A stretch of 64,000 bases of DNA from Adiantum capillus-veneris (lineage: Eukaryota; Streptophyta; Polypodiopsida; Polypodiales; Pteridaceae), in assembly GCA_014529385.2 (NCBI GenBank), contig CM043969.1, positions 13,839,446 through 13,903,445 on the forward strand, read 5' to 3'. Positions 34,305 through 45,305 of the stretch are shown here, piece after piece (the stretch's first letter is position 1; the number at the start of each line of letters is the position of its first letter). The position numbers and the translations under genes were made by a program. The notes beneath the pieces are model-generated. The model was given only the letters and a program-made list of their open reading frames with translations, did no database searches and was not told the origin of the DNA.

Positions 34305-34587
34305 TAGCCTTTTTTTTTACAAGGGTCCTACTTTGCAGTTGTGCCTCCACCAATTGGTTTCTCATACCTTGCACATGATCTGATCCCATTTTCACCTCAA
34401 ATGAATGTCAAGTGACCCCTTTTTGGATCAACTCCCATTTTTCCAGATTCCTTCTAAGGAGATGTTGGTCTATCTCCTTCATTTTGTGTTGTTTTGGGCT
34501 CAAACTTAGTGGGTAGCTCTCTTGCATCATGTTGAAGCCAACTGTTAATTCCAGTTTTTGATAAGATGGCCTAGTATCCCTCTACTT

Positions 34588-34605
34588 AGTCTATCGCGAT
34601 AGACT
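34588..34605. repeat. B-type palindrome, spacer copy 2
   Basis: AGTCTATCGCGATAGACT, a perfect 18-bp palindrome, 288 bp before copy 3. Confidence 0.95.
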
Positions 34606-34875
34606 GGTACTTAGTGTCAATTTGTCATTTTTGGCCTCTGTGATCATCTGTCTGCCTTCTCCCAGTTGATGTAAGGTTTCTTGACCCCTCACATGTGAAT
34701 TTTAGATGTCTGCCCTTGAGATGTCCTGTTCTGACTCTGAGTTGTCATCATGTCTTTCTCAGCTTGCCATAGGAGTCCATCCTGTCACCAAATTTGGTGT
34801 ACTGCCTTCATGTGCTTCCCCAAGTATATTTTGTTAAAATCTTGAAAAGTCTTTCCCCCAATTATTGGTGTAGCA

Positions 34876-34893
34876 AGTCTATCGCGATAGACT
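34876..34893. repeat. B-type palindrome, spacer copy 3
   Basis: AGTCTATCGCGATAGACT, identical to copy 2, 137 bp before copy 4. Confidence 0.95.
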
Positions 34894-35012
34894 AATTTAT
34901 TTGGCCAAAAATGATCCCTCTTGCACTTTGATTTGATAATGGTGGTTAATATTCCTTGTTAGCACCCCTCATGAAGCCAAAGTCAAAATTTCCTTGTCTA
35001 ATTGTAAATTCA

Positions 35013-35030
35013 AGTCTATCGCGATAGACT
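35013..35030. repeat. B-type palindrome, spacer copy 4
   Basis: AGTCTATCGCGATAGACT, identical to copies 2 and 3, at about half the usual spacing. A deletion may have shortened this repeat unit. Confidence 0.95.
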
Positions 35031-35856
35031 AGTACTTGGTCATTTTTACCAGTTTTTTTTTTTTTTAATGTTAGTTGACCACAATGGTGTTAATAGGCCC
35101 TCCTAGAAACACACATCAAGTTTTAATCAATTTAGAAGAGTGTACTCCCTGTTTGCATCACTTAGCTGTTCTTAGAGTCGCAGTAGACCACTTAGGTGAT
35201 GGTCGCCGTTCCTTTTGGTCATTGTATGACTCCGGCTGTCTTTTATTTCCTTTTGACCTTTGATCCAATCAGTCAGTTGTTGTTTTGGTGTTTACAACAC
35301 CAAGAACGACCATTTGGACATATTTCAGGCCTGTTGCCGGCATTTGCCCTAGTGGAAGAGTTTTTATCCTGAGTGGACACATTCCATCTCGTAGTTGACC
35401 TCTTATGGATGTACCTTGTTAAATTTGGTGTCATTTTGTCACTTGGTCGGCCCGTTAGAGTATCGTGACACTTTGTGCGGTTTCCGTCAGATAGGGACTT
35501 TAGGCTCCGTTTTGACGAAATTTTTCATGGTCTAACCCTCCAGTCGGTTTGTCGAGGTTATTGGCTTACTGTCTATGAGTTTTGGCTCATTTTCGATCAT
35601 CTTGGTTCAGTTGCCCTTTTGCAGGTCCTGTGAAATTAGGGTTTTTTGAGCGGCTTCATTCGCGCTTTCCGAGGTCATAGGCTCGATCCCTAAGCTATAG
35701 GCATTGTGCCTTTCAATTTTGGTTCCATTTGGTGGCCTCTAGGTCTCCCTAACAACCGGTCTTGTGTATGTGTGCACAGGTTGTGATTGTGATGCCGGCG
35801 AGGTTTTGCGAGTAACTGAAGTAAACAACACTTAGAGTCAGTGTTGTCGAGCGTAC

Positions 35857-36839
35857 CTCTCATATCTGATGTCGATCTGGTGACCGTGCGCGATGGATGA
35901 GCTTCTGGAAGTCTCAATTGCTGTAGGGAGCTCTCTCTCTCACTATGGAAAATGACTCAAATGAGAGATTTCTAGCCTAGCCTCTCTATATGTAATCGAG
36001 ACTCCGACACCAAAATTTCCCATCTTTTACCTGTGGCCATAACTTTTTGTGAGATGTGGTTTAGGCTCGCAAATTTCTTGATTTGGACTTCGTTTGCTCT
36101 AGTTTTACCATTTTTGTAGATTTCTCTTGTTGAGGTCCCTTCATGACGGTGGTCATTTTGCCCTGTCACCTTTGCAGTCCCTATTTTTTCTGTGTCTTCT
36201 TTACCTTGCTCCGATCAGGCGTCTCTTCTTTTGTGTTTCCATCTGGATTACGGATTTTTTTAAATAATTTTTGCTAGAAAATGGCTAAAATAAAGAAAAT
36301 AAATCCCAAAATAACTCGAAAATAGCAATTCTAACCTATACAAACACCAATGAAAAGAAAAACACTTTGTATCTCACTTTTCTCTCGTCTATGTACATTC
36401 TCGCTCATTATCGTCAACCTTGGCCTATTTTTTGCTGTTTTTAGACATTTTTTGGCCAGATTTGACTCTCTTTATAGTTTATACACATCCCTAGGGGCTC
36501 ATGAATGATGATTTGGTCCCTAATTCTGATTAATTACGAGGGCATATTCTTTTTCTCAAAATCACACAATAAAACGCAAAAATGGTTGAAAAATTGCTCA
36601 CAAACATTGCCCTCTAATATATGACATGAGTCCGCATTTAGAATGCCCCCCCCCCCCCTCCTAGTTGGAGTCCTCCCGGACGACAGGGTATCGTCAAGGG
36701 TATGTGTTGTGCATGGGTGTGAACTCGTGCTAATGCAGGCCTTGTAATATAGCCCTATATGCATGTGCAGTCAATGCATGTAGAAAGAATTTATGCAGTG
36801 TAAGAGGAAGGTATAAGTGATTCGCTTATTGGCATTTGT
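35857..36839 (-). other. Noncoding stretch upstream of the putative 3' ORF exon (element B)
   Basis: No convincing coding frame. It holds the short conserved block ending GAGAGAGAGCT... then ATGAGAG near 35863-35945, also present in C near 57070-57157. A run of 11 Cs at about 36648-36658 and AT-rich sequence fill the rest. This could be a promoter or leader for the 3' ORF. Confidence 0.4.
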
Positions 36840-37418
36840 CGTTGAGGCTTCTTGTGGTAGCTTGAGTTGGTTGGAAGATTTTCTTTGCAAGGAGTAGTTG
36901 TAAATCTGCCGCTCTTTGTTTGATTGTTTTCCACTGGTTTTGAATTGGCGTATGTGGTTTCTTTGAAGTCGATATTGTCGTATCTGGTGGAACATTCTTT
37001 CTTTCTGCTTTGATGACTTGGGTCTTATAGATCCTTGTAGTTTTTGTTGTTGATTATGTTTGTTTCCTCGTGCTGTTTGCATGATGTGGCTTGACCTAGA
37101 TAGTTGTAGATAACTCCTCGATTGTCATCTTTGGCCTCCCTTCTTGTGTTGTTGGCCCGTTTTGAATTGGCAATTTTGGCCGCCATACCAATATAGTCCG
37201 TTGCGTATTCGACAGATTGACTATGGTTCTTTGAAGTTTTGCTGGCTTTCGGTGTTTTGTCTGTTCTTCTGACCCCTTTTTTATAGGAATTAGGTTGTCG
37301 TGCCTTATCCAAAATTTGTATTGCCTCTTTTGATGTAATTGTGCCTCGGTTAGCTCTGTACACCGTACCCAAACTTGCCTGGTTCCCTGCATGGTTGTTG
37401 ATTTTTGATAAGACGTTG
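36840..37418 (-). pseudogene. Element B basic Gln/Lys-rich pol tail
   Basis: Downstream of the second protease domain, in overlapping frames. One carries the conserved pieces TTMQGTRQVWV and KFWIRH (about 37400-37310). Another carries TIKQRAADLQLLLAKKIF (about 36927-36873). The same pieces appear in the same order in C (55800-56190), so this is a conserved basic segment and not noise. It probably formed the C-terminus of the polyprotein. The function is unknown; an RNA- or DNA-binding tail would fit its charge. Confidence 0.5.
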
Positions 37419-38021
37419 CTAGACTTGTAAAATCTCTTTGTTGTTGGGCAGATCTTTGCGTTTGTATTGACTTTTGTTTCCTCCTCGACATGTATTGGTT
37501 ATATGATAAGAAGGGTCTGAAAAGTTTTCAGTTTTGAACAATGCTTCATTAGTATCCAAATCAATGAATACCCTGTTAGCTTTCATCCATGACACTGCTA
37601 AGATACACGGCGTTGCTGATCTACTTGGTGGCAGTACATGGAATTTTGTAGTGTACGGGTGTGCCTGCACTGTGATTGGTATTATAATAGACCACAACGT
37701 GGTCACCTCATCACCCGATGCTACTTTCAACCGGTGTGTCTCTGGTATTGTCCTCATTGGTCCAAGTTTCTGAAAGAGCTCAAAGCTGATGACACTCATT
37801 TTTTCTCTAGTGTCAAGCAATGCATAGATTTCAACTTGTTTTGTGCCTGCATAAGCTTTTATGTAAGGACTACACCACGTATCTCCCAAGTTGTCAATGA
37901 TGCTATCATCCTGAGCCCTAAGGTCTGTCATGGTCTTTTCTAATTCGTTGCTTTGTATATCCACTTCGATTGTTTGGGATGTTGAAAGAGGATATTCGTC
38001 AATCATCATTGGGGTGACCAT
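37419..38021 (-). pseudogene. Element B second retropepsin-like domain, after integrase
   Basis: 200-codon segment in the same frame as the integrase. It shows an aspartic-protease fold pattern: VEIYALLDTREKMSVISFEL (Asp70 at 37814, with Arg replacing the Gly of DTG), a flap-like strand (LKVASGDEVTTLWSI), and CILAVSWMKANRVFIDLDT, the counterpart of the hydrophobic ILG motif. The true protease of B is elsewhere (42982-41582, DSG). Element C carries the same domain with an intact DTG (55390). The Arg suggests loss of activity in B. The alternative is a structural, non-enzymatic retropepsin fold. Confidence 0.65.
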
Positions 38022-38423
38022 GTTTATTGTCCTGAGAAACTGGTTTCGTTTAGCAATCCGTTCCTTTGCTTGTTGTTGTGCCTAGTCCTGAATTCTTTGT
38101 TGTTCCTGTCTATAGGTTTTTCCATAATGCAGTTGAAACAACATTTCCGGTGTTAAAGGTATATGATATTTTTCTAAACGACACCCACTGATCCAGTTCG
38201 GCATTTCTTTTCCATCTAGTGTCAACAGTTTTACTGCTCCGCTGGACGATATTTATTGGATCAAATAAGGCCCCATTCCCCTTTTCTTTAGCTTTTTGGC
38301 ATGCTGTTTAAGGGTGTATACTAAGACATAGTCGCCCGTTTTAAAGTCCTTGTTCTTGACATGTTTGTCAAAAAACTCTTTCTGTTGTCTTTTTTTTGCA
38401 TATATGGCCGCTACAGAATTGAG
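38022..38423 (-). pseudogene. Element B integrase C-terminal domain with GPY motif
   Basis: In frame with the integrase but beyond a TGA at 38424. It contains FKTGDYVLVYTLK, KKRGMGPYLIQ (GPY/F module) and the following beta strands ending RLEKYH, as in gypsy integrases lacking a chromodomain. Two further stops (after LIQ and after RIQD) break it. It links directly to the second protease-like domain. Confidence 0.8.
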
Positions 38424-40097
38424 TCATAACTCATCTAATTTTTCAAGGTCCTCTAACCGTTCTGAAAGTTCATGCCCCGTCCAATCCAATTGTGTGGCTA
38501 CCCTTAGTGTGGGGATTAGAAAGTCAATAGGAAATATTGCATTTAACCCATATACCATATTAAATGGTGTAGCATTGAGTGTTGTTTTATATGCAACTCG
38601 ATAAGCCCACAATGCCGAATAGAGCATATGATCCCAATCTGTTCTTGTTTCACTAACCAGTTTCGTAAGAACTGTGCACAATATTCTGTTGGTCGCTTCC
38701 ACTTGGCCATTGGCTTGTGGATGATAGGGTACAGATTTGCGATGAGTTACCATAAACTCATTTAAGAGATGTTGGATAACTTCATTTACAAAGTGTGCCC
38801 CTCTATCACTCACCATATCGATTGGAAGGCCATAACGTGTAAACACATATTCATATAAGAATTTTTTCGTGGTTCTAGCGTCTGCTTTTGTTGTGGCTTT
38901 TGTTTCCACCCATTTGGTCATGTAATCCGTGGCCACTATGATATATTGTGCTTGTGAACGATACGCTGGTGGATTGATAGGGCCAACAAAGTCCAATCCC
39001 CAATTTAGCACACTCATCATTGGTCTTAAAGGCATTTCGTCTCTTTTAACTGGTACCTTAGTGCGTTGACATTCATCACACCTTTTCACAAATTCTGCTG
39101 CATCTTGAATCATGGTCGGCCACCATATACCTGCAACCATAATGATTTTTACGGTTCTCTCTGCTGAAAAATTACCTCTTGCTATGCCTGCATGAGCTTG
39201 TTCCAATAATGGAAAGTAGTCATTTTCATGAGGAACTAACCTCAGCTGGTCATCAGTTCCTCTTTTATACAATTGGTCACTAATGAGGGTATACCTATTC
39301 GCTTCGATTTGTAAAGCCTTTTGTCTTGCTTTAGACCAATCTCCTAGCAGCTCCTTATTAGTCAAATATTCCACAATAGCATGACTCCATGCGGGTGCTA
39401 CTGTCACTTGGTATAATGTGGCATAATCCACTGTGGTATTGGATGTGCAAAAGTCACATTTCTTGATGTAATTAGCTACATCGCCTACCATTCCTGGCCA
39501 ATACACTCCAAGTCTTCTTAATTTTTCATACATCATTTGATTTCCTCTATGGAATCCCCCTGTTTGTGTATGGGCCTCCTCTAGATACGCTTCGTACTCC
39601 TCTGGGCCTATACACAACCTTAGAATTTCATCGTTTCCATGATGGTACATTCTTCCCGCAAGCATTGTGTAATTTCGTGCTTGTCTAACGTCTTCCACCG
39701 TGTGTTTGTCATCAAGATTCATTCCATATGTCAGCAACGGAATAATTTGCTTTGACCATTTCAGTACCATCTCTATATTAAACAGGTATGCTTCTGGGAG
39801 ATCATCATCTACCCCGGTAGCTTTTTTTCCACGTAGTAATCGAGAAAGGTGGTCTGCTCTTTGATGAGTTTTTCCTTTCTTAACTACTACCGTAAAATCA
39901 AACTCCAGCAACACAATGAACCATCTTACAATTCGTCCTATGTTACAAGGTTTGTTTACTAAGTACAAGAGTGCCTGATGATCTACAAAGAATGTGAATT
40001 TGTTAGCGAGTAAGTAATGCCAAAATTTCTTTACCGCATATATCATACCCAATCCTTCTCTTTCAGTGGTAGTATAATTCTTTTTTGCACTGTTGAG
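38424..40097 (-). pseudogene. Element B RNase H end, doubled zinc finger and integrase core
   Basis: 542 codons open after the stop at 40098. Residues about 1-75 finish RNase H (FTFFVDHQALLYLVNKP, QRADHLSRL). Two similar modules of about 75 residues follow. Module 1 (about 127-202) has an intact HHCC finger: His161, His168, Cys199, Cys202. Module 2 (about 252-328) has His287, Cys325 and Cys328 but Asn294 in place of the second His. The catalytic core then has Asp354 (WGLDFVG), Asp416 (MVSDRGAHF) and Glu452 (NGQVEATNR) with 35 residues between the last two. Only one finger is usual before the core, so the duplication is notable. Confidence 0.9.
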
Positions 40098-41290
40098 TTA
40101 TCTACTAGCATAACTGATTGGAAAATCCGTCTTACCCTCATCTGGTTGTGCTAATATACAGCCTATTGCAAATGCCGAAGCATCTACATGTACATGGAAG
40201 ATCTTTGACCAATCTGGTGCTTTTAGAATAGGTGCAGATACCAATGCTTCTTTTAGTTTCTGGAATGACTCCTCACATTCATTGGTCCAAATGAAGAGCG
40301 TGATTAGACTATACAAGGGTTTTGCTATTACAACGTACATGTAGATAAAACGTCGGTAGTATCCACAATGTCCCATAGATGATTGTACCTCTCGTACAGT
40401 GTTTGGTCTTGGCAATTCTATGATCACCTTTACCTTATCTTCATCAGTGGTAATTCCATTAGCCGACACTATGTGGCCTAAGATTTTACCTTGTCGTACC
40501 ATGAATACACATTTTTCTGGGTTGAGGCAAATCCTATACGTTTTGCATTTTTCGAATACCTTTCTAAGATGATATATATGGTCTTCTCTCGATAGAGAAT
40601 AGACACACAAGTCATCCATGTAAATATCCAAGAATTTTTGCAAGTATTCTTTAAAAGCGTGTGTCATTAATCTCTGAAATGTGGCTGGAGCATTGGTCAA
40701 GCCAAATGGCATTACCCTAAACGCATATATGCCCCATTCTGTTGCAAACGCTATTTTGTATTGATCTTCTAGTTTGACCCCCAATTGGTTATAACCAGAG
40801 AATCCGTCCATAAAGCTATAGGCTTGCTTGCCTGCTACTCGTTCCACGACGTGGTCAGTGATAGGAAGAGGGTAGTTTTCCCTTATTGTTACTGCATTTA
40901 CCTTCTTGAGATTCACACACACTCGTAATTCCCCGTTTTTCTTGGGTACCACCACTATCGGGGACACCCAGTCCGTGTGCTCTATCTCATAAATAAATTC
41001 AGCCTCCATAAGTTTGTCTATCTCTTCTTTTATCCTTTTGGCGAATGTCTCATTATACGTGTATGGACGTTGTTTGCTTGGCTTTGCATTAGACTTCAGA
41101 GGGATTGAATGTTCACAAATGTTAGGATCCACTCCCTTCAAATCTTTGTACGACCATGCAAATACATCTCGAAATTCCTGAAGTGTTTTGATCAGTAAGT
41201 CCTCTTCTTCTCGACCTAGATCTGTGGCAATGTAAGCAGGTCGAGGATTTTCTCCTGGCTCTGCTAAGTCTATTTTCTTGGCGTTCTCTG
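40098..41290 (-). pseudogene. Element B reverse transcriptase
   Basis: Open from 41141. WVSPIVVVPKKNGELRVCVN, FMDGFSGYNQ, FRVMPFGLTNAPATFQRL and the active site YMDD (about residue 174-177) give a complete RT. The RNase H start (HVHVDASAFAIGCILAQ) follows. A stop at 40098 separates it from the rest of RNase H in the same frame. Upstream of 41141 the frame extends to about 41290 (RDVFAWSYKDLKGVDP) through stops. It shares residue-level detail with C (53690-54775). Confidence 0.93.
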
Positions 41291-41581
41291 GCCCATCTTA
41301 GGACTCGTTTGATTTTGGCTCCCTCATTGGTTGTTGAACTACCAATCTTGTTTCCTGAATGGTGTACTTACAATAGTGATGAGGTACATCTATCTTTTTA
41401 TTCCCATCACTAGCGTTCATTCCATCGCTACTTTCCATTTCAGTTTTCCATATGTCTTTAATTTTTTATTTCAACTCATTGTATCTCGTTTTCCGTTCAA
41501 TTTTCGTCATAATTGGACTACCACAAACATTCAATTTTTTTGTTGTAATTATTTTTTTTACTTTGCTGGTTTTCTTAGGTT

Positions 41582-42982
41582 TCAACAGTCTGGACTTAAA
41601 TCCTGAGTCTTCAAAAACCTTAAGAAATCTTCTGACACTTTATCCTTAGCACAATCAATAGCATGAATGTTCATAAGGAAATGTGTCTTACCCTTAAACT
41701 CCGGCATGGGTCTCAGCCTGGTTGGTGGACTGATATGGTGTCGTTTACTCTTGTATCTTTTTTGGCGTCTCTCACTTTGGTTTGGGAAATTGTAGAAGAC
41801 ATCATTGTCTTGATCTTGATTGTCATCTCCCTTGGTATTTTTCGACTTCTCGTCATCCGCGTTATCCTTGTTTTCACTTTGATCAAAAGAATCATAAAAT
41901 TCTTCTCCCTCTTGCTTGATTTCTTTAGTGGGGATGTCCACGTAGCCCACTATCTTAAGCTCAAGTTTCGTTTTTGTTTTATTGATCCTCATATTCTCAG
42001 TACCTCCATCGTTCTCGTCCTCCTCCACAATTTTGCTCAACATGTAGTATGGTATGATATCGTAGCCATTCTCATCACAAAATTTGGTGGGAGTGACTTC
42101 ATTGACGCATACATCCAATGTAGCCAAAATTGGAGACCATTCTAGGGGTTCGAGCTTCTCTTCAGAAAAAGGTTCTCGTATATATGCATTGTCTTCCAAG
42201 ACCCTCTCTAGTGTCCTTTCATTGTGGTCAAATTCACTACATTGAGATGCCCCACACATCCATATCTCCTTTTTCTTACAAAGCCATGCTGGGACTTCTG
42301 ATCCACTAATGGTGGCTGAGTCGAATTCTTCCACAGGGGTTCTCGTGACATCATGGTAGCTATGATTTTTCACGTTTACCCGTGTAGTAGTTTCAGCATG
42401 TCTTAGATACAAATAATCATACCCCCAATCCTGCACCATTTTGAGTTGCCTCATGAACGGCCTACCAAGGATAATTTCATAGTTGTTCTTCTGGCCGAAA
42501 TCTACTATGGCAAAGGTATGTTCGTACTCTATGCCACAGGAAGATACCGCAATTGCCTCAAGCAATCCTATAGGCCTTTCTATGTGCCCATCCGCCAGTT
42601 GCAATTTCATTCTAGTTGTTTGTATTGCTGGTTTTCCCCATTTTTCCCATAGCATTTTGGTCACAATGGCAATGCCAACTCCACTATCAAGTATTTCCTT
42701 AGTCTCTATGCCATTATACTTAACTGGTAGGGTTGTGTTGCCGTCTTCACCTTCACAATACTCTCCTACCTTGTTGAGTGGCACTGGTCTAGTGTTGACT
42801 CTCTTCGGTTCTGTGTCATTAAGCTCAGTTTTGAAGAACTTAATAGGTCTCCTTATGCCAAATTTTTCAAGACATTTGCCCACTTCCGTCCACATGCTTG
42901 GCCTAATTTTTAACAATTCTGCCAATGTGATTGTACACTTGACCGGAGTGGTCAACAAGTCTGTCAGGATTTTAATGTCCAA
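41582..42982 (-). CDS. Element B protease (PR1) with acidic C-terminal linker
   Basis: Open reading frame of 466 codons in the same frame as the gag C-terminal region upstream. The retropepsin domain has EILDSGVGIAIVTKMLW (DSG active site, about 42690), QLADGHIERPI and YEIILGRPFM (about 42490). A conserved region with WMCGASQCSEF and FSEEKLEPLEWSPILATLDV follows, also present in C. The last third is Asp/Glu/Asn-rich and ends in a basic part. The domain would cleave the polyprotein. A noncoding-looking gap and a frame change separate it from RT. Confidence 0.88.
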   Translation of the reverse strand: MDIKILTDLLTTPVKCTITLAELLKIRPSMWTEVGKCLEKFGIRRPIKFFKTELNDTEPKRVNTRPVPLNKVGEYCEGEDGNTTLPVKYNGIETKEILDSGVGIAIVTKMLWEKWGKPAIQTTRMKLQLADGHIERPIGLLEAIAVSSCGIEYEHTFAIVDFGQKNNYEIILGRPFMRQLKMVQDWGYDYLYLRHAETTTRVNVKNHSYHDVTRTPVEEFDSATISGSEVPAWLCKKKEIWMCGASQCSEFDHNERTLERVLEDNAYIREPFSEEKLEPLEWSPILATLDVCVNEVTPTKFCDENGYDIIPYYMLSKIVEEDENDGGTENMRINKTKTKLELKIVGYVDIPTKEIKQEGEEFYDSFDQSENKDNADDEKSKNTKGDDNQDQDNDVFYNFPNQSERRQKRYKSKRHHISPPTRLRPMPEFKGKTHFLMNIHAIDCAKDKVSEDFLRFLKTQDLSPDC

Positions 42983-43018
42983 TTGATTTGACCCGCCTAT
43001 TCTTTGAGAAGGTACTCT

Positions 43019-44671
43019 TCAAATTTTTGACCTTGCCTCATAGTCCCCCATATATGATGGCAAAGTTCTGAGTGATTCTGGTCTGCTATCTTCGGATGCA
43101 AGTGAACCATTATCACCTTGAAATGATTTAACGTCTAAATCCCATGGAGGCTTATTCAAGTTCAACTCCGAGAAAGGCGCCGACTCGACTATTTTTGTCT
43201 CATATTTTTCTTGAGCTTTTCGCACCGTTTCCCATAGCTCTTCAGGCCAATTTTCTTCCACAATAGGGAAATATGGTGGAAAATCTTTCAGTGATTCATC
43301 AGTGCTATTTGGCACGTCTCTTGCATCCCCTACATCCGGCAAGGATTTAACATTTTCTATCTTGTCGGGTATCCTTTGTTCGGTTTTGTGAGATGTTTCA
43401 TTGTTTGGTAGTTTGATTAGTCTATCTCCCACTTCCATAGGTGGGGGCTCCAGTAAAGCTTGTGCAGTTTCAATTAGCTATTTGCACATCTCTAGTCTCT
43501 GTTTTTCTATCTCTGGATATGGATATGTCATCCACCTTTGCTCTAGAGTCTGTCTGTTCTTCAATCTTGCTTCGTATGCTTGCAAGATTGCATCTAAGGG
43601 TTCATTGATCTTATCTACCAATACCGACCCTCCTGAGCTTGCACTTCTCGGTCCCTCCGTTGATTTTAGAGAGTCAGACTCTCTTTGCTATTTAAGTTGC
43701 TCTCGAGCTATCGTTAGCTCAGCTTCTACATCTTTTTGTTTTCGCTCACGTCTAGCTTTCATTTTCGCTCTTCGTTCTTTCCAAGGACTGTCACGACTGA
43801 CGCTAGACTTGTGAGTCTTGATTTCTTCTTGATTTTCATCGTTACTCTTGGGCTGATTGTCATTTTTCCTTGCTTGGGCTCTCTTCAAGACCTTAATAGG
43901 AATCGGAGTTTCGTTTTCTGACCCTCCACTGGAAGGCAGCGCTCCCAACATATTCAAGGTAGTTTTTTCTCCTTTGCTCGGGTTTTTAGGGCAATCAGGG
44001 ATCAAGTGAGTAATTCCACACTCCGTGCAATATGCATTGACCCTAATGATTTCTTCATGAGGGCAGTCCCTCAGCCAATGGTCTCCACCACACTTGTAGC
44101 ATGGTCCTTTAGGTTGTTGACGTGCTCCCGGAGCTCCTCTTTGTTGGTGTGCAATTCTTTGCCCGCTCATGCCTCCGTTGGCTATGAATAACAATGTTCT
44201 TTCATCCAAGCTATATCGTCCTTCTCCCGCTGCCTGTGCCGCAGTTGGTGGTCCTGTATTTCCTATCATGCTCCATGGTTCTGGTGTAGAGGGTTCTTCT
44301 GGTGGATAATAGACAGAGCTCGCTGCATATCCATTGGGCTCGTCGTAGTATGCATGCATAGGTACCAAAGCCATCTCATCCGACTCAGTTACTGTGGGTG
44401 TGTATCTTATGCTGACTGGTCGTAATCCTGGTAGGGGTGGTTGTTGTCCCAACACTGGTTGTGGTCTTTCTACACCTACAGGTCCTGGTAGGTTGCTTGT
44501 CTGATATCTAGGCATCGGTGGGATTTGAGGGGATGTCACCTGAGCTTGCGGAGCATATGGTCGTTCTCTCACATATCCCTTGTTATAATAACACTCCTCC
44601 GTCCCATGGTTTGTCCATTTTTGCTCAATCGCACACCATTTTGGTTGTTTAGCTTGTGGTTTAAAATACAA
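43019..44671 (-). pseudogene. Element B gag C-terminal region: zinc knuckles and linker
   Basis: Same frame as the protease ORF, with stops at 43688, about 43478 and 43019. It begins with a Cys/His piece (WCAIEQKWTNHGTEECYYN) conserved in C, then a Pro-rich stretch (ERPQPVLGQQPP, also in C). Two zinc-knuckle-like motifs follow, CYKCGGDHWLRDC (about 44102-44064) and CTECGITHLIPDC (about 44028-43990). Both read C-x2-C-x3-H-x4-C, one residue shorter than the standard CCHC. A very basic Lys/Arg region and an acidic linker complete it. This would be the nucleocapsid part. Confidence 0.82.
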
Positions 44672-45305
44672 GTTATCTTTTTCAGCACTTCCTCTACAAG
44701 CTGCTCTTGGCTCACCGCTACTTCTCCTTTCAGTGTTGTCTTAGCAGACTTGCTTCCGCTTTGTTGCGAGGAAGAATCATCGTCAAGATCCTTGAACTCA
44801 CCCTCTTTGTAGACCGCACAATTGTACACAAGGTATAGAGCTTCCTTGGTTAAATCATTCAACGTCGTGCTCCTTTTCATATGTAAGTCCTTTTGAAGAT
44901 TTGCATTCCTTAGTCCTTGAATAAACATAAGCATAAGTCTGGACTGAGTTGGCAGTTCTTCCATGGGGCAGAATTAACATATCTTTTTAATCGGAGGGCT
45001 GTCTTTCGCACAAACTCTCCATCTTTCTGTTTGAATTTATGGATTTGTGAGACTGTATTATGAGCTATTTCCTTTTGTGAGAATTCCTCGATAAACTCGT
45101 CAAACACTTCCTCCATAGACTCAAAGTCCCTTCGCTCCACCGAGTCAAACCATGTGGCAGCATCATCTTCTAAGGTTAAACCGAATCCTGCAAATTCGGT
45201 AGGAAAGTCTAACACCTCTTCAGATCTAATTACACGCACAAAGGCTGCTACATGATCTCTCGGATCCCTGGTTCTCGTATATTTCTTGTTTACCCATTTT
45301 TGCAC
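44569..45305 (-). pseudogene. Element B gag capsid
   Basis: Two overlapping frames (45305-44910 and 44964-44569). They carry RDPRDHVAAFVRVIRSEEVL, FGLTLEDDAATWFDSV, FSQKEIAHNTVSQIHKFKQ and LPTQSRLMLMFIQGLR, the usual gypsy capsid pattern. A frameshift joins them, and another joins them to the segment downstream. C has the same block at 49795-50100. Confidence 0.88.

Larger units (their letters stand above)
33992..35856 (-). other. Putative intron of element B with phased palindromes
   Basis: On the minus strand, ATGAGAG|GTACG (GT at 35856-35855) and TACAG|GATCTATGG (AG at 33998-33997) could join the triplet pair at 35863 to the 3' ORF in phase (M-R-G-S-M-D). Element C has the equivalent donor (57158) and acceptor (58610). 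The interval is noncoding and holds four copies of the palindrome. Splicing is not demonstrated. Confidence 0.5.

Noticed and set aside
35690-36169. Minus-strand frames of 65-75 codons in the B spacer
   Set aside because: Not conserved in the matching stretch of C (56318-57157) and no domain.
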